Below are positions 33,881-47,531 of a stretch of DNA of 64,000 nt, piece by piece. The notes beneath the pieces are model-generated. The model was not told the origin of the DNA. It worked only from the letters and a program-made list of their open reading frames with translations, and did no database searches. How positions within the stretch are numbered: the stretch's first letter is position 1; each line of letters starts with the position of its first letter. A program made the position numbers and the translations under genes. Source of the DNA: Magicicada septendecula. Taxonomy: Eukaryota > Arthropoda > Insecta > Hemiptera > Cicadidae. Where the stretch lies: NCBI GenBank assembly GCA_034769895.1, contig CM068373.1, positions 18,023,967-18,087,966 on the forward strand, given 5' to 3'.

Positions 33881-34807
33881 TTGTCCCCAATTTGGGTCGA
33901 TTGATCAATCTTCTGGATCAAATGGAGCCAAATTCACGCCCGATCTCTCTGGTATTCTTCAGTGCTCATCTTTCCATGAATATATTGTATCAGAAGTGTC
34001 ATCTTCTGGGTTGACCTACTGTCTGGTGGTACCTTACTGTTGGTGGGTTTGTGGTCCCTATATTGAATTTATTGCTGACATCACCCTTTTATGAATCCAT
34101 TTTTACATAAATCTTTACCTAATTGAACATTTATGAGCTTAATTAATTTACATTTAATTGCTATCTTATCTATGAATTTATTGCTGCTACATATTATTTA
34201 AATTTAACCAATATTTCACACAAATATGAAAAAACTAAATTATATGCTCATTACAAATATAACAATACTTACAAATTAGAATCACGATTAACTTTATGTG
34301 TCTCTGGCTGTTTGTCCATAGATAATAACATAAGTGATATTATGAATCTTAACTCAGTGTTATTTACTATACACATATTTTACTTACTTGTCCAATTTAC
34401 AAAGTCTTTACACATTCTTAAAGCTATACATGAATATCGAATTTGCTTCACAACAATTTTCTACTTAAATTAGTTCTGTTTTCATATTATATCTTTGAGT
34501 TAAATTTGCTTAATGTACATATACTTTTGTTAATATTGAGCAATAAAATAGACACAATTACAAAATTAATAATAATAATCATTCGAGTTGTTATACTATC
34601 ATATCACTATACAATAAGTTAGCAACTTATTGCTAATTACTCTATAATAGCACACAGAATTTCCTTATTACCACCAACTAATATCTTACTAATTTATTAT
34701 GACATAACATAGATTCAATTATACTGATAGTTCATAATTTAGTAGATGACTATAGACATTTACATAAATCTTCTTATAACATTTCTTTTTGTATACAAGG
34801 CAATTGA
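33881..34807 (-). other. 3' untranslated region and polypurine tract of the large Gypsy element
   Basis: About 930 bases lie between the integrase stop and the 3' LTR. On the element strand the last bases include AAATTGGGGACAA, a weak polypurine tract immediately before the LTR. No env-like frame with signal peptide or membrane anchor was seen. Confidence 0.5.
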
Positions 34808-35740
34808 TCACTCCCCTAAGCAATCTGAATGATAAAGTTTCAATTGTCTTGTATTAAATACTCCTCGTGCTACCTTCTTTCCGTCCTCTTGCAACACTAT
34901 GTGGCACCTCCAATTTCTTTCACGATCCTATATGGTCCTTCGTAGAGAGCACAGAATTTTCCAATTATATTCTGTGTCGCGTTGGAGGGTTTATATGTGC
35001 GTATCAGCACTTGATCTCCGACCTTGAACTTCGTTATACCTTTGGATTTATTAATCCTGTCAGCCTGCTTACTTCCTTTCATTTTAATTCGTAGTTGGAT
35101 CCTGCTGAGATCTACCTTTTTGTTCGGAAGCACGGATGCATCCACATATTTCTCCCAATCTGTGGTCGGCTTCATTCCGAACCGGGCTTCATATGGTGTC
35201 ATCCTTATTGTTTCCTGGTATGTCTCATTCAGGCAGGCTTTTATGATTTTAATACAAGATGCCCACTTAGTGTGTTTCTCTCGCACAAACACTCTGAACA
35301 GATTCCCCAGCTGCCGGTTCCACCGCTCCGCAATATTCGTACACGTGTTTCGAATCGCAGTGAATCTTGGCCTTATTCCCAATTCTTCTAAACCACGTGT
35401 CCATTTTTTTGAAGTGAACTGGGTTCCATTATCCATCAGAATGTTGATTGGCTTGCCGTGATCCTTAATATATTGTTGGATCCTCTTTAAGGTGACATTT
35501 GTCGTGGCTCGCCGTAGTGCGTACAACTCCACAAATTTAGTAAAGTTGTCAACTATGACTAACAGGTATTTAACACCACCACTGGATGTAGGGAGTGGCC
35601 CATAATAATCAAGGCTGACCAACTCTCCCCTGTGTTTTGGTACAATTGGTCGCGTCTCCCCTGCTATGGTCCTATTTCCGCCGTCTTTACATTTTTGACA
35701 GACGTCACAGGATTTTATTATCTGACTGTTTTACACATCG
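34808..35740 (-). pseudogene. Integrase core and C-terminus of the large Gypsy element
   Basis: The integrase catalytic core reads ELVSLDYYGPLPTSSGGVKY (first Asp), INILMDNGTQFTSKKW (second Asp) and CTNIAERWNRQLGNLFRVFV (Glu). The DDE set is therefore complete. The C-terminal barrel GDQVLIRTYKPSNA...YEGPYRIVKEIGG follows. A frameshift at about 34899 separates the last 30 codons (VLQEDGKKVARGVFNTRQLK), which end at a TGA at 34810-34808. Another frameshift near 35735 separates the core from the zinc-binding domain upstream. In the family this protein inserts the cDNA into the genome. Confidence 0.85.
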
Positions 35741-37520
35741 CGTCCATAGTAAAACACTCCTTCAGTAGTTGCATCATTTTCTTTGTGCCCGTGTGTCCAT
35801 AAATTTGATGGATTTCTTTAATTAGTTCTGTTCGGACTTCCTTGGGAATATACAGTTTCCAATTTTCCTTAACTTTACGGTACAGTTTCTTATTAATGAG
35901 TTTGTAGTACTTATTTGTGTAGTCATCGGTTCTTTCATGCAGCTTATTTATTAATGTCGCCACCTTTTCATTCATACTTTGGATTCGCCCTATGTTACAT
36001 AATTTTTCTGCAACAACTTTAGTTAATTTAACTTCAATACTGTTAATATAATATTCATACCTTTCCTCCAGTGCGTCATCCCCTTTATGGTCCTCTGGGT
36101 ATCTACTGAGGGTATCAGCAACCACGTTCTCCTTGCCCTTGCAATGTCGTATTTCGAAGTTATATTCTTGGATACTCAAGATCCATCTTGTGATTCGTGT
36201 ATTGTTTAGGTGGCACTTCTGTAAGAATGTTAAAGCTTTGTTGTCTGTTATGATGGTTAACGGCTGCCCTAGAATGTAAATCCTGAATTTTTGTAAACAC
36301 TGGACTATTGCGAGGAGTTCCCGTTCAGTGGCAAAATAATTCCTTTCTGCAATTTTGAATGTCTTACTTGTGAATGCTACTACAGCAACCTCTCCATTGT
36401 TGTCGATCTGGTATGACTACCCACCATACGCATAGTTGCTGGCGTCACGCTGCAAGTAAAAACGTCTTCCTGTTATGGGAAACTTCAACATAACGGTATC
36501 TATAAATAAGGTTTTCACCCTTTTAAAGCGCTCTTCCATAATTGAGTCCCATTTGAATTTTTGGCCCTTTTGAAGTAGTTTCAACAGCGGTTGGGTGTAC
36601 ACTGCATACTTGGAGGTAAATTTATTATAAAAGTTTGTGAGGCCTAAAAAACCTTTAAGTTGTTTCGTATTTTTGGGCAACGGAAAGTTTTGTATAGCTG
36701 CAACCTTCTCCGGTGTCGTTTTTATTCCACTAGTGGTGAGGCAATATCCCAGGTATTGAATTTGTTTCCTAAAGAACTGTGATTTCTCTAGGTTTATTGT
36801 CATATTTGCCTGTTTCAAGTTCTCTAACAGATCTGTTAAGTGTTTAATATGGTCATGTTCATTTTCGGAGAAGCATAAAATATCATCCATGTAAACAATG
36901 ATATTTTTCTTCACATCTTCCCTTAGGACGTGATCTGACCCACGTGCTAAACTGGCAAGACTCGTGCTGAGTCTAAACGGTGTCACACAAAACCTATAAC
37001 ACTTGCCTTCATGCAGGAATCCGGTGTAGTCTCGACATGACTCTGCCAATGGTATCTGCCAAAAGCTGCTGGTCAGGTCGATGGTCGACATTACGCGGAT
37101 GTTGCTACACCTGGCCAAGATCTCGTTGATTGGGGGTGGTCCCTCGTAGTCAGGCGTAGTCACGCTGTTTATCTTCCGCGCATCCAAACATAACCGAACC
37201 CTTCCATCTCGCTTAATGACAGTCACTAGGGGGTTAATATAAGCGCTTTGTGTACGTTCAATAATCCCGTAATTTATCATTCTTTTAATCTCTGTTTGAA
37301 CGGCTTGGTGATATTTTATTGGCACGGGCCAGCCTCTCTGCAGATATGGTGTTTTATCGGATACTGTGAAGTGGTGTTCATATCCACGGATGCATCCTGG
37401 CCTCTCATCAAATACATCTTGGTACCTGTATAACAATTGTTCCAGCTGCAGTCCCATTGTGGCGTCTGCGTCCTCCATTTCCTTGATTTTTTTTATTAAT
37501 TTTCCCGTCAATGTTGTCAA
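35718..37520 (-). pseudogene. Reverse transcriptase, RNase H and integrase zinc domain of the large Gypsy element
   Basis: The RT blocks are all visible: RMINYGIIERTQSAYINPLV, RDGRVRLCLDARKINSVT, IRVMSTIDLTSSFWQIPL, CVTPFRLSTSLASL and the catalytic IVYMDDILCFS, followed by QIQYLGYCLTTSGIKTTPEK. RNase H starts YLQRDASNYAYGG. A TAG at 36419-36417 interrupts it, then VVAFTSKTFKIAERNYFATE, LTIITDNKALTFL and VVADTLSRYP continue in the same frame. The HHCC zinc domain shows IHQIYGHTGTKKMMQLLK; its CDVCQKC half lies past the frameshift near 35735. This enzyme copies the element RNA into DNA. Apart from these two lesions it is well preserved. Confidence 0.9.
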
Positions 37521-38082
37521 CCTCTTCCTTGATTTCCATCAACGGTAATTCGTAAGATTCTTCAATAGTGAAAGTATTTACATCGGTCTTCATTTGTATG
37601 TTATTTCTTTCGATATCTATTTTACTTTGCGTTTGTTTCAAGAATTGCATTCCGAGGATACACTCTCGTGCAAGTCCTGGGACGATTAAAAACACACAAT
37701 CATAATGAACATTATTATTGACGTGAATTTCACAAAATATCTGTTTTCTAACGTGCTTAGATCGTTTGCCCATGGCGCTAATTATCGTTGTGTTATTCAC
37801 GCTAAGTACTTCGTGTTGGCCGATTTTATCTTTATTATTGTTGTACCATTCTTCCGATAAGGCATTAATGGCACTGCACATATCAATCAAGGCGATTAAA
37901 TTTATTTTATTAATGCGAATACTTAACTCGGGAGTTTTTACAAACGATATGTTAATGTTCTGTTCCGGTTCTTCCAAGAGTTCGTGACGTAAGTCTGGAA
38001 ACAAAATATTTACTTTGGTGTCGATTCCGTTAGACCACTCGGTTTGTTGGTAAACAGAGGGGAGCATTGACCCACTTAGTTG
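37408..38082 (-). pseudogene. Aspartic protease region of the large Gypsy element
   Basis: Starts directly after the TGA at 38085-38083 in the same frame as the end of gag. ELSIRINKINLIALIDMCSA is the flap and catalytic strand: the usual D-T/S-G is D-M-C here, with the Asp kept. CVFLIVPGLARECILGMQFL is the second conserved protease block. The region then runs to EEVDNIDGKINKKNQG, where the frame changes near 37500 into the RT frame. In the family this protease processes Gag-Pol. Loss of the Gly after Asp-Thr would be expected to harm activity. Confidence 0.75.
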
Positions 38083-39580
38083 TCAATTACTGTGCATTTT
38101 CGTATTTCCTCCCCCATTACTTTTGCTGCTACCTGATGCTTGGTTGTCAACAACTAACGAATTTATGACTGGCTGCCCGCTCTCAGCCTTCGGCTTCGTT
38201 ACATAATCTTTTTGCCACCCTCGCCTTTGTTCATCGCCCCATTGCTTTTGTTGCTTGGGAAAGTTGTGTTCATTGGCCTTTCTGGGTCCACGTTCTTCTG
38301 TCTTGCGGGTCATTATGTGCGCGACTTGATACGTTCATGTATTCTCGTAATAGAATTTCAAAATTATTAATCGTGGTTATTCCTCTTGTTACGACGGCTA
38401 CCTGTATTTCTCTATTGTAGTGCCGCGCTAATTTCTTAATCAGATGTTGATCTGACATGATTGGTATCAATTGCCGACATTGTAACACAAACCTTTCCAT
38501 GTATTGTATCGTGCTGAGAGTTCTGTGAGAGTTGTATCGGCCGTATTCAAGCTGGTCACGAATCCGTTCCTGTTGAGTCGCTCCCCAGTATTTCTCTACA
38601 AATCTTTCTTCAAATTCTTGGAACGAGTTTATTTGGCTTCTTACGATGCGCCACCATATGGCTGCTTCTCCAGTTAAATGTCTGCCGATCCACCTCGTGT
38701 TTTCTGTTGGGTAATACGCTTCTTGTAGCTCCTTGAGTTCTTTTAGGAATTCCATAGGGAAGCTATCTTCACCATCAAATGTGATTTCTTTATTGCCATG
38801 ATTCCCATTTATGGCGATGGCCAGTCATTGTTCCATTTCTTCCAGCCTCCGCTGAACTCTCTGCTGATTTTCCCGTATTGTTGACAGGTTACTAGCCATC
38901 TCATCCAGCCTTCTACCCTTCTCTACTGAAACTCCGTTTAATTTCTCCTCGGTGCTGTGGTGAGCGTCCTTCATACTCCTTACCTGAAGTTCGACACCTT
39001 CGATTTGTTTTTTGTTCAGATCTTGGGTCTTATTGATTGCTTCTTCCCATTCTCGGCGGTCCTTTTCGCGTAACTCTTTATTTTCCTTATTCTGTTTCTT
39101 TAATTCTTTATTGATTTATTTCATCCCACTTTCACTCTTCTTCTGCAACTCGCCAAGTTTTCCTTCCCACTTCTTGGTTTGTTCTTGCAATTCAGTATTT
39201 ACCTGATTGATCTGGCCTTGTAAATTTTCATTTATTCTAGTAATATTTTCTTCTAACCTTTTGTTAAGTCGTTCCTCAGTCCTTTTTACTTCTTCCTTTA
39301 AATTGCCAATTTGTTCTTCATTCTTTCTTATTATTTCTTCGCTTTGTCGTTCAATCTTATTTCTTGTTTCTTCGTTTTGATTCTTGATGAACTCCATCAA
39401 CATAGCGAAGTTCATCTCGCTACCGTCGCCGTCGGATGGTCCCCTCGCCCGATTTCGGCTATGTCCTGCAACGGTGTTGTTACGTTCGTTACTGTCGACG
39501 GTGTTATCTTCTAATCCTTCGACTCCCAACTGGTTGTTACTATCAAATTCTTGGCTTTTCGAATTCTCGTTTGTAGCCAT
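38083..39580 (-). pseudogene. Gag of the large Gypsy element: coiled coil, capsid, basic tail
   Basis: The likely start is the ATG at 39580 (MATNENSKSQEFDSNNQLGV), about 165 bases after the primer-binding site. A long charged coiled coil of Glu-, Lys- and Asn-rich heptads follows (for example KNEEQIGNLKEEVKRTEERL). A TAA at 39118-39116 and a TGA at 38827-38825 interrupt the frame, but it stays open and similar in character around them. The capsid part reads TRWIGRHLTGEAAIWWRIVR, FEERFVEKYWGATQQERIRD and FVLQCRQLIPIMSDQHLIKK. After a frameshift near 38290 a basic, Gln- and Gly-rich tail ends at the TGA at 38085-38083. No CCHC knuckle was found. It probably packages the element RNA. Confidence 0.75.
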
Positions 39581-39730
39581 TTTTGCCCGTAGACGCGTAA
39601 TCATTCAGATATACTTAGGGTCTGATATTATTCTATTGTAACTTATTTCTAAACAACTTATAAATTAACATGCACACTGTCTGTTCTCTGCCCGCTTAAC
39701 AATTATACTGATTACTTATTTGTTAAGACG

Positions 39731-39747
39731 TGCGTGTGGGCGCCAAA
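39731..39747 (-). promoter_or_regulatory. Primer-binding site of the large Gypsy element
   Basis: On the element strand TTTGGCGCCCACACGCACG follows the 5' LTR directly. TGGCGCC is the common start of tRNA-Lys-type primer sites; the exact tRNA was not determined. Two related motifs lie inside the LTR just upstream. Confidence 0.65.
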
Positions 39748-41809
<2,062 letters not shown>

Positions 41810-41831
41810 GTAGACATTTCATTGTTATAAT

Positions 41832-42130
41832 GGATTATTCTAGAATCTCAGCAGGGTATAAATATAAGAATTCAGTGATGCTTAGTGCCAGTTTGAGTGG
41901 TGATTTATTCCAGTGAGGTTTAAAGTACTGTGGCGAAGTGTTGTGTTTTATATTGTGCGGGACTCTTATTAGTTGACATCATTATTGGTGTGGACAAATT
42001 AACTTGAATTATTGTACGAATACAATCTTGTTGAATAACGTGTTGATTATAAACTGTTAATTTTGATAATTAAAGCTGGTTTTTAGTGACTTAATTGGTA
42101 TATTGTATTTTGTTCTCTACTGTAACGTAC
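41832..42130 (+). mobile_element. Probable LTR fragment of another Gypsy family
   Basis: TCTAGAATCTCAGCAGGGTATAAATATAAG, a GTGATTTATTCCAGTG box and a later poly-T-rich end resemble the LTR at 49776-50258 (GGAATCTCTGCAGGGTGTATATAAG, GCGATTTATTCAGCGTGG). GGGTATAAATA looks like its TATA box. No gag or pol follows; a Tigger element starts at its right edge. Confidence 0.45.
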
Positions 42131-44364
42131 GACCCTGACGGTTAATCGAATAGACGGATAACAGAAATATCTTAAACAACAACCCACCCCCATCCATTGC
42201 ATATGAACGAATGATAAAAAATGCACGTTTATGAACTGTAAATACACTGTACATACATGTATTTTATTTTACAGAAACAAACAATATACAATTTACATTA
42301 AGTACAGTACCGGTATATGTAGTACAACATATGTACTGTACATATTGTTACATGAACTTGTGCTATACACGTACATACATATTCAAATTTTAAAGTAATT
42401 GTCATTTTCTTTTGTTTCTTCGAGGCTCGTGCTTTCTGAGCGGCAATGTTCCGTACTTTACGTAGGAGAAGTATCTGGGTTGCGTTTGCCTCTTCTTGCC
42501 CCTCAAACCACTCAATGCATTTTGATAACATTGTTTCTGCTTCTGTATGGCTTAACGTAGTTTTTTCATTCAAAATATAACACTCGTCTTCGTCAATTTC
42601 TTCTTCTTCGTTGTCAATCACACTGGAAACAATTTCATCGTCGTTCAAAATGTCAAAGCCTCCGTCCAATTTGTCACATCCCAGTCACTCTGGTACTTCT
42701 GCTGGCGTTGTCTTCAGCATTCGGTACATTATTGCACAGTTGCACAATTTTGTCGACACTAACATTCCCAGTTTCCTTAGGTTCGCCATCATTAGCTTCA
42801 GGCCAGAGTTTATTCCACCCATTTTTAAGATTTTACACTTGAAGATCATCCCATGCAGCAGCAACATTGAAAATTGCATCTTTTGTGTTGTACATTTTCC
42901 AAAACTCTTTTACAGACATTTCATCATCAGATGAAATCAAGCTTCCAATAAAAGCTTTCCTATAATGACGTTTCGTGTTTTCGATTATGCCCTGGTCCAT
43001 AGGCTGGATTAGTGATGTTGTGTTTGCCGGAAGGAAGAGGCATGTTATTTTGCCATCATCACTCTTAATTCCACAAGTGGGATGCGCTGGAGCATTGTCC
43101 ATTAGCAGCAGTGCTTCCTGTGGTAACTGCATTTCAGCCAAATGAGCTCTAACTTGTGGCATAAACACTTTGTGGAACCAATCGGAAAAAATATCTTGAG
43201 ATATCCAAGCACTCTTTTGAGCGTAATAGGTAGCAGGCAATGTGTTCAAATAAAAATTGTTGAATGCACGAGGTGTTTTTGCTTTTCCAGTCACAAGCAG
43301 GGGTAACCTGTGATTGCCGGTGGCATTTGCACAAACCATTAAAGTGATCCGATCTTTTTGGACTTTAAAACCCGGGGCTGATGTCTCCGAAAGTGATGCC
43401 AATATCTTTTGTGGTAAAGCTTTTCAATTGAGCCCAGTTTTGTCACAATTGTACACTTGTTCCCTAACGAGGTTTAATTTGGCCACTTTCTCTTTAAATT
43501 GTTCTCTGTACTCGGCAATAACTGCGCTATTTGCACTAAGTTATTCACCACTAATATCTAGTTTCCGAATGCCATGGTGACGCTTAAACTTATCGACCAA
43601 TCCTATGCTTGCTTTAAAATTAGGATCTCCGTCAACTTTTTTGTTCATTTCAACCGCCTTGGCAATTATTACGGGGCCTGAAAGTGGGATTCCTTGACTC
43701 CGTGCTTGTATAAACCACGGACATTGATACATAACAGTGTCCAGTTGGTCATATTTTGCTGATTTCATGGTTTTACGAGTCTTAGGATCTTCATCGATGT
43801 TTTGCATTTTTGAAACATGTTCTATTTTTTCAGCATTGCGTTTAATGTCATTGACTGTGGTTCTTCCAATGCCGTAAATGAGAGCAATACTAGTGGGAGT
43901 TTCACCTTTTTTCAAAAGTTTAATAATCCCAATTTTCTGGTTGAGATCTAACACGACCTGTTTACGCTTTTCAGCCATTTTTTAACTGTTGCACAAAAAC
44001 AAAAAAGAAAAGAAACCTTAACAACAAAACTTACTGGTGTGAATGTCACTGTCGTATGCCGAAACAACTAAGCCACTACGCAAAAAATAACGTACAGCAC
44101 CGAGCACAACAGCTTCTCAGCCACAACTGAAACTGACCACGTGTGCGATAGCTAGGCGGGCCAAGAACGTGACTCCAATAGAACAATAGTGCACCACTCC
44201 GGTGCCTCCGCTGCTCAGCAGTAAAGCGAGGATGATTTTTCGCAGCAATTTGGTTACTGCACATAGAGTACGGTGACAGTTAACAGAAACTGACGGTTAA
44301 AAGAGTGACGGTTAACAGAAACTGACAGTTAAAAGAGTGACGATTAATCGAAGTTTCACTGTAA
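42131..44364 (-). mobile_element. Tigger/pogo-type transposon with decayed jerky-like transposase
   Basis: The minus-strand transposase starts at the ATG at 43978 (MAEKRKQVVLDLNQKIGIIK). Next come a psq/CENP-B helix-turn-helix (PTSIALIYGIGRTTVNDIKR) and a second DNA-binding domain (FIQARSQGIPLSGPVIIAKA, FKRHHGIRKLDISGE). The catalytic core reads VYNCDKTGLN (first Asp), EALLLMDNAPAHP (second Asp) and FLPANTTSLIQPMDQGIIEN (third Asp), followed by an acidic C-terminus to about 42298. Stops fall at 43543, near 43430 and at 42833, and the frame changes near 42680, so it is inactive. The right end has CAGTGAAACTTCGATTAATC as inverted terminal sequence and GTTAAC/GTTAAA subterminal repeats (44270-44364). 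The left end is degenerate and its boundary approximate. Confidence 0.8.
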
Positions 44365-44552
44365 TACTAGACTAGAAGAATCATGAGATAGACAATCCTA
44401 TAAGGAAGGAGAAATGTGTCGAGGTGAAAAATATAAAGGTGTATTAATAGACTCTGCTTTCATTTTCTGGTGTGTGCATAATTGTTTTCTAAGGCAGCAA
44501 ATATGTATGTAAATTACCAAATGTTGAGTGATTATCATTATTAAGAAAACTG
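44365..44552. other. Short non-coding gap
   Basis: Nothing recognised. Confidence 0.3.
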
Positions 44553-44750
44553 TGTTAATTTACAAATATTTTAATTCCTTTTATTTCTACAGTTATTGAT
44601 AAGCCTTATTTTAACACACACAGCTGGGCTAGAAATAGGCCTACGTCAATTGGTTATGGAATTTTGCTGAAATTTGTAATGACTTTAGGACCGTAATTGG
44701 TTCTCTGACCCCCCCCCCTACAGTTTAGTTACTGATGGCACGGAATAATA
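44553..44750 (+). repeat. About 200 bp direct repeat, left copy
   Basis: TTAATTTACAAATATTTTAATTCC...AGTTACTGATGGCACGGAATAAT recurs at 45622-45819 with roughly 15 differences. The two copies stand immediately either side of the deleted Tigger element. Confidence 0.85.
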
Positions 44751-44752
44751 TA

Positions 44753-45620
44753 CAGTAGAACCTCTGTTAACCGAAACAAAGATACTAAATAAGATGTCAT
44801 TTTGTTAAAGTTTGAGGTAAAATAACTGAAGACAATATACAAAATTATCAAAAGATTTTAATAAAAATAAACTATTTACATGAAGTCATTTTGAATTTAA
44901 CACTAGTTTTATGATGTTTTTTTAAATCTTCTATTTTCCTTTGCTTTTTCTTTTTCACATCCCTTTCTTGCAGCAATATCTTGCCATCGCTTCATTAGCA
45001 GAACATCAGAGGCATTTGATTCTTCAGATCGTTCAACGAACCGTAATGCTATCTGAAAAGATGAATAAAAACTCCGTGAGAAAAACACGTATTTCATATA
45101 GCCTAATTTAATGCCCTAACCAAAAATAAAAATTCTTACCTCTAAGGCATCGAAGATCTTGTCAGTGATGTCATGGCTGCTGCTTCCTTCTCTGTCATCG
45201 TTTTCATCGTCCCTTTGTTGTGTGAACCAAAAAAACAGCCTCATTTACTTTCTCGTTTTGACACGTCTTCATTGTTTCTTGTTTGGTATCTTTGTAGCAT
45301 GCTCTTCAAACTTATTTTTCATCTTGACCCAACCTGTAACAGTAGAAACACCAACACCAAAATCAGCTGCCACAGTTCGCAAAATCTTGTCATTTTTAAT
45401 TCTTTTAATTGCTTCAAATTTTTCTTCAATCGTTATCATGACCAGTTTACGTTTTGCTGACAAGATGCACAATTTATCACATGTTTATTAGCTATATTAT
45501 TTTCCGTGTTTTATTTGGTAAACAAATTTTCATTGTAAAAATTGGGATTTTTTTTTAGTCAGTCGCTTCAGTTAAACGGTATTTCAGTTAAAAGTGTTTT
45601 GGTTAATGGAGGTTCTACTG
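44753..45620 (-). mobile_element. Internally deleted Tigger element with TIRs and TA duplication
   Basis: Ends are CAGTAGAACCTCTGTTAACC (44753) and the complement CAGTAGAACCTCCATTAACC (45620 back), each flanked by TA. On the minus strand the transposase N-terminus reads RKLVMITIEEKFEAIKRIKN and AADFGVGVSTVTGWVKMKNK (CENP-B helix-turn-helix). It is followed by an acidic linker, an intron-like gap (GTAAGAAT donor, CTTTTCAG acceptor, 45139-45053) and the Tigger C-terminus IALRFVERSEESNASDVLLM. The whole DDE catalytic core is missing. At 868 bp it can move only with help from an autonomous relative. The clean ends suggest recent mobility. Confidence 0.85.
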
Positions 45621-45621
45621 T

Positions 45622-45819
45622 ATTAATTTACAAATATTGTAATTCATTTTATTTCTACAATTATTGATAAGCCTTATTTTAACACACACAGCTGGATTAG
45701 AAATAGGCTTACGTCAACTGGTTATGGAAGTTTGCTGAAATTTGTAATGGCTTTAGAACCATAATTGATTCCCTCCCTATAGTTTAGTTACTGATGGCAT
45801 GGAATAATGTAATGGTAAG
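45622..45819 (+). repeat. About 200 bp direct repeat, right copy
   Basis: Second copy of 44553-44750. It begins exactly at the TA after the Tigger and ends GGCATGGAATAATG. Confidence 0.85.
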
Positions 45820-47531
45820 TGCTATTGAATTGTTTGTTTGATAGTATGGGACCAAATTACATAAAATAATGTGGTGCGATAAAAACACATATTGTTTGCT
45901 TGGTATATAAGGTTCAGTAGATGTACACTATCATATGGTGTAGTATGACCCATTATCTGTCTGGGTTCTGTAACAATCATTTAGTCATGCATTGAAGAAA
46001 AAAAAGCTACTATTGTAAAATAACAATATATTTTTTTAGAGAAGAAAAATCCATTGACAAGTAAAATTAATAATGCATGAAGTAGCATACAAATCAATAC
46101 TGTGCTGATGAATACACCAGGTGCATTATCACCGTGAATAACGTTCATTTTCCATTGTTGAATGAGTGAGCGATTCTTATTGTTAATTCGCCTGTTAGTA
46201 TATGTCTGGGAGAAGTTTTACAGTAACTTTTGAATGCATGAACTGATTGTCATTTGTCTCCATTTCTTACCCCACAGAGCCCTATTATTTTTGTGATAGA
46301 TCCCCACCAAAAAATAGGGGGTGGGAGTAAAAAATATTAGGGGGCAGAAAAATTTTGAAAAAATTACAAAAATATTCAGTTTTTGAAATTTCAAAATTTG
46401 GGGGCAGCGGGGTACAAAAAGTGTTCAAAATTGAAAAAAAATCTGTCTGTGTATCGGACTTTAAGGGAATTTTACCCCAGTCTAAATGTAGTGTTCACTC
46501 TTAAACGTTTGTCAACTTTAGAGGCACTATGGACCAAAAATGAAAGTCAAAATTTAAAAACAATTTTAGAGTCTATGCGGAGCATCTAATTATGAGTAAT
46601 TTTATTTAAAATAAATCAGTGTGGTTCATAATATGACAAAATTAATATCGGCTAACATCCTTGCAAATTTTGGATGGACCTTAAGAAAAAGATTGTTACC
46701 TATGTTTGCAAAAATAACTTCACGTATTTTTAACATTTGTGTATATTTGTACAATAATATTAAATATAGATCTGCAAAAATTATGAAAACATATGTAAAT
46801 TTAAAAACAAGGACTAAACTATTTGTCATTTAGGCATCATGGTAAAAAAAATGCAGTAGTCAGAATTTTTAATGTTTACTGCATTCGTAATGGCAACAGT
46901 AATTATGATTCTCTCTTTGTTAGTTCACACACACACACACACACACACACAAATAGTAGCTTATTCAGGGTCTCTATAATTTTTCTGATAATTGAAAAAT
47001 TATCTAATATGGAATTTAATAATAAACGTAGTTCGTAGAAAATAGCAAGCAAGTTCTGCGTCTCAGGAAACTTACTGGTACAATAGAAAATATTGAGGCA
47101 CAAATAGACTTGAACAAAAAAATATGTGTATATAATATGGGAAATGAAAAATACACCAAAAGGAAAATAAAATCTAGTCATTTAATGTATTAGTAGGTTA
47201 TTTTTATTGTTTGTTAAGAATATTTCACTCAAAGTACATATCTTTAATGCTGCTGCTCTTTCTAAGTACCGGTATATAATGTATCAGAAATAATATGATT
47301 GTATACTAGAATCAGTCTCATTTTTGAAATATAAACATCTTATTGTTTTATGAACAAACGTTAGTCAGTATTCTGTACTCTAAAAGGTTGAATGAATCTC
47401 TTATTTTACAGAAATTCGAAATGTTATGGTTGACATATGGTGCTTAGAGGAGTGATTAAGTGGGCTGTATGAAAGTCTTGTAGACATTATGATTATGATA
47501 AAAAGTCTTGCATGTTTCATTGTTTAACGAC
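45820..47531. other. Non-coding stretch with a (CA)13 microsatellite
   Basis: AT-rich, with no supported gene. (CA)n lies at 46926-46951. Short purine-rich runs (GGGGG) appear near 46315-46345 and 46400. Confidence 0.35.
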
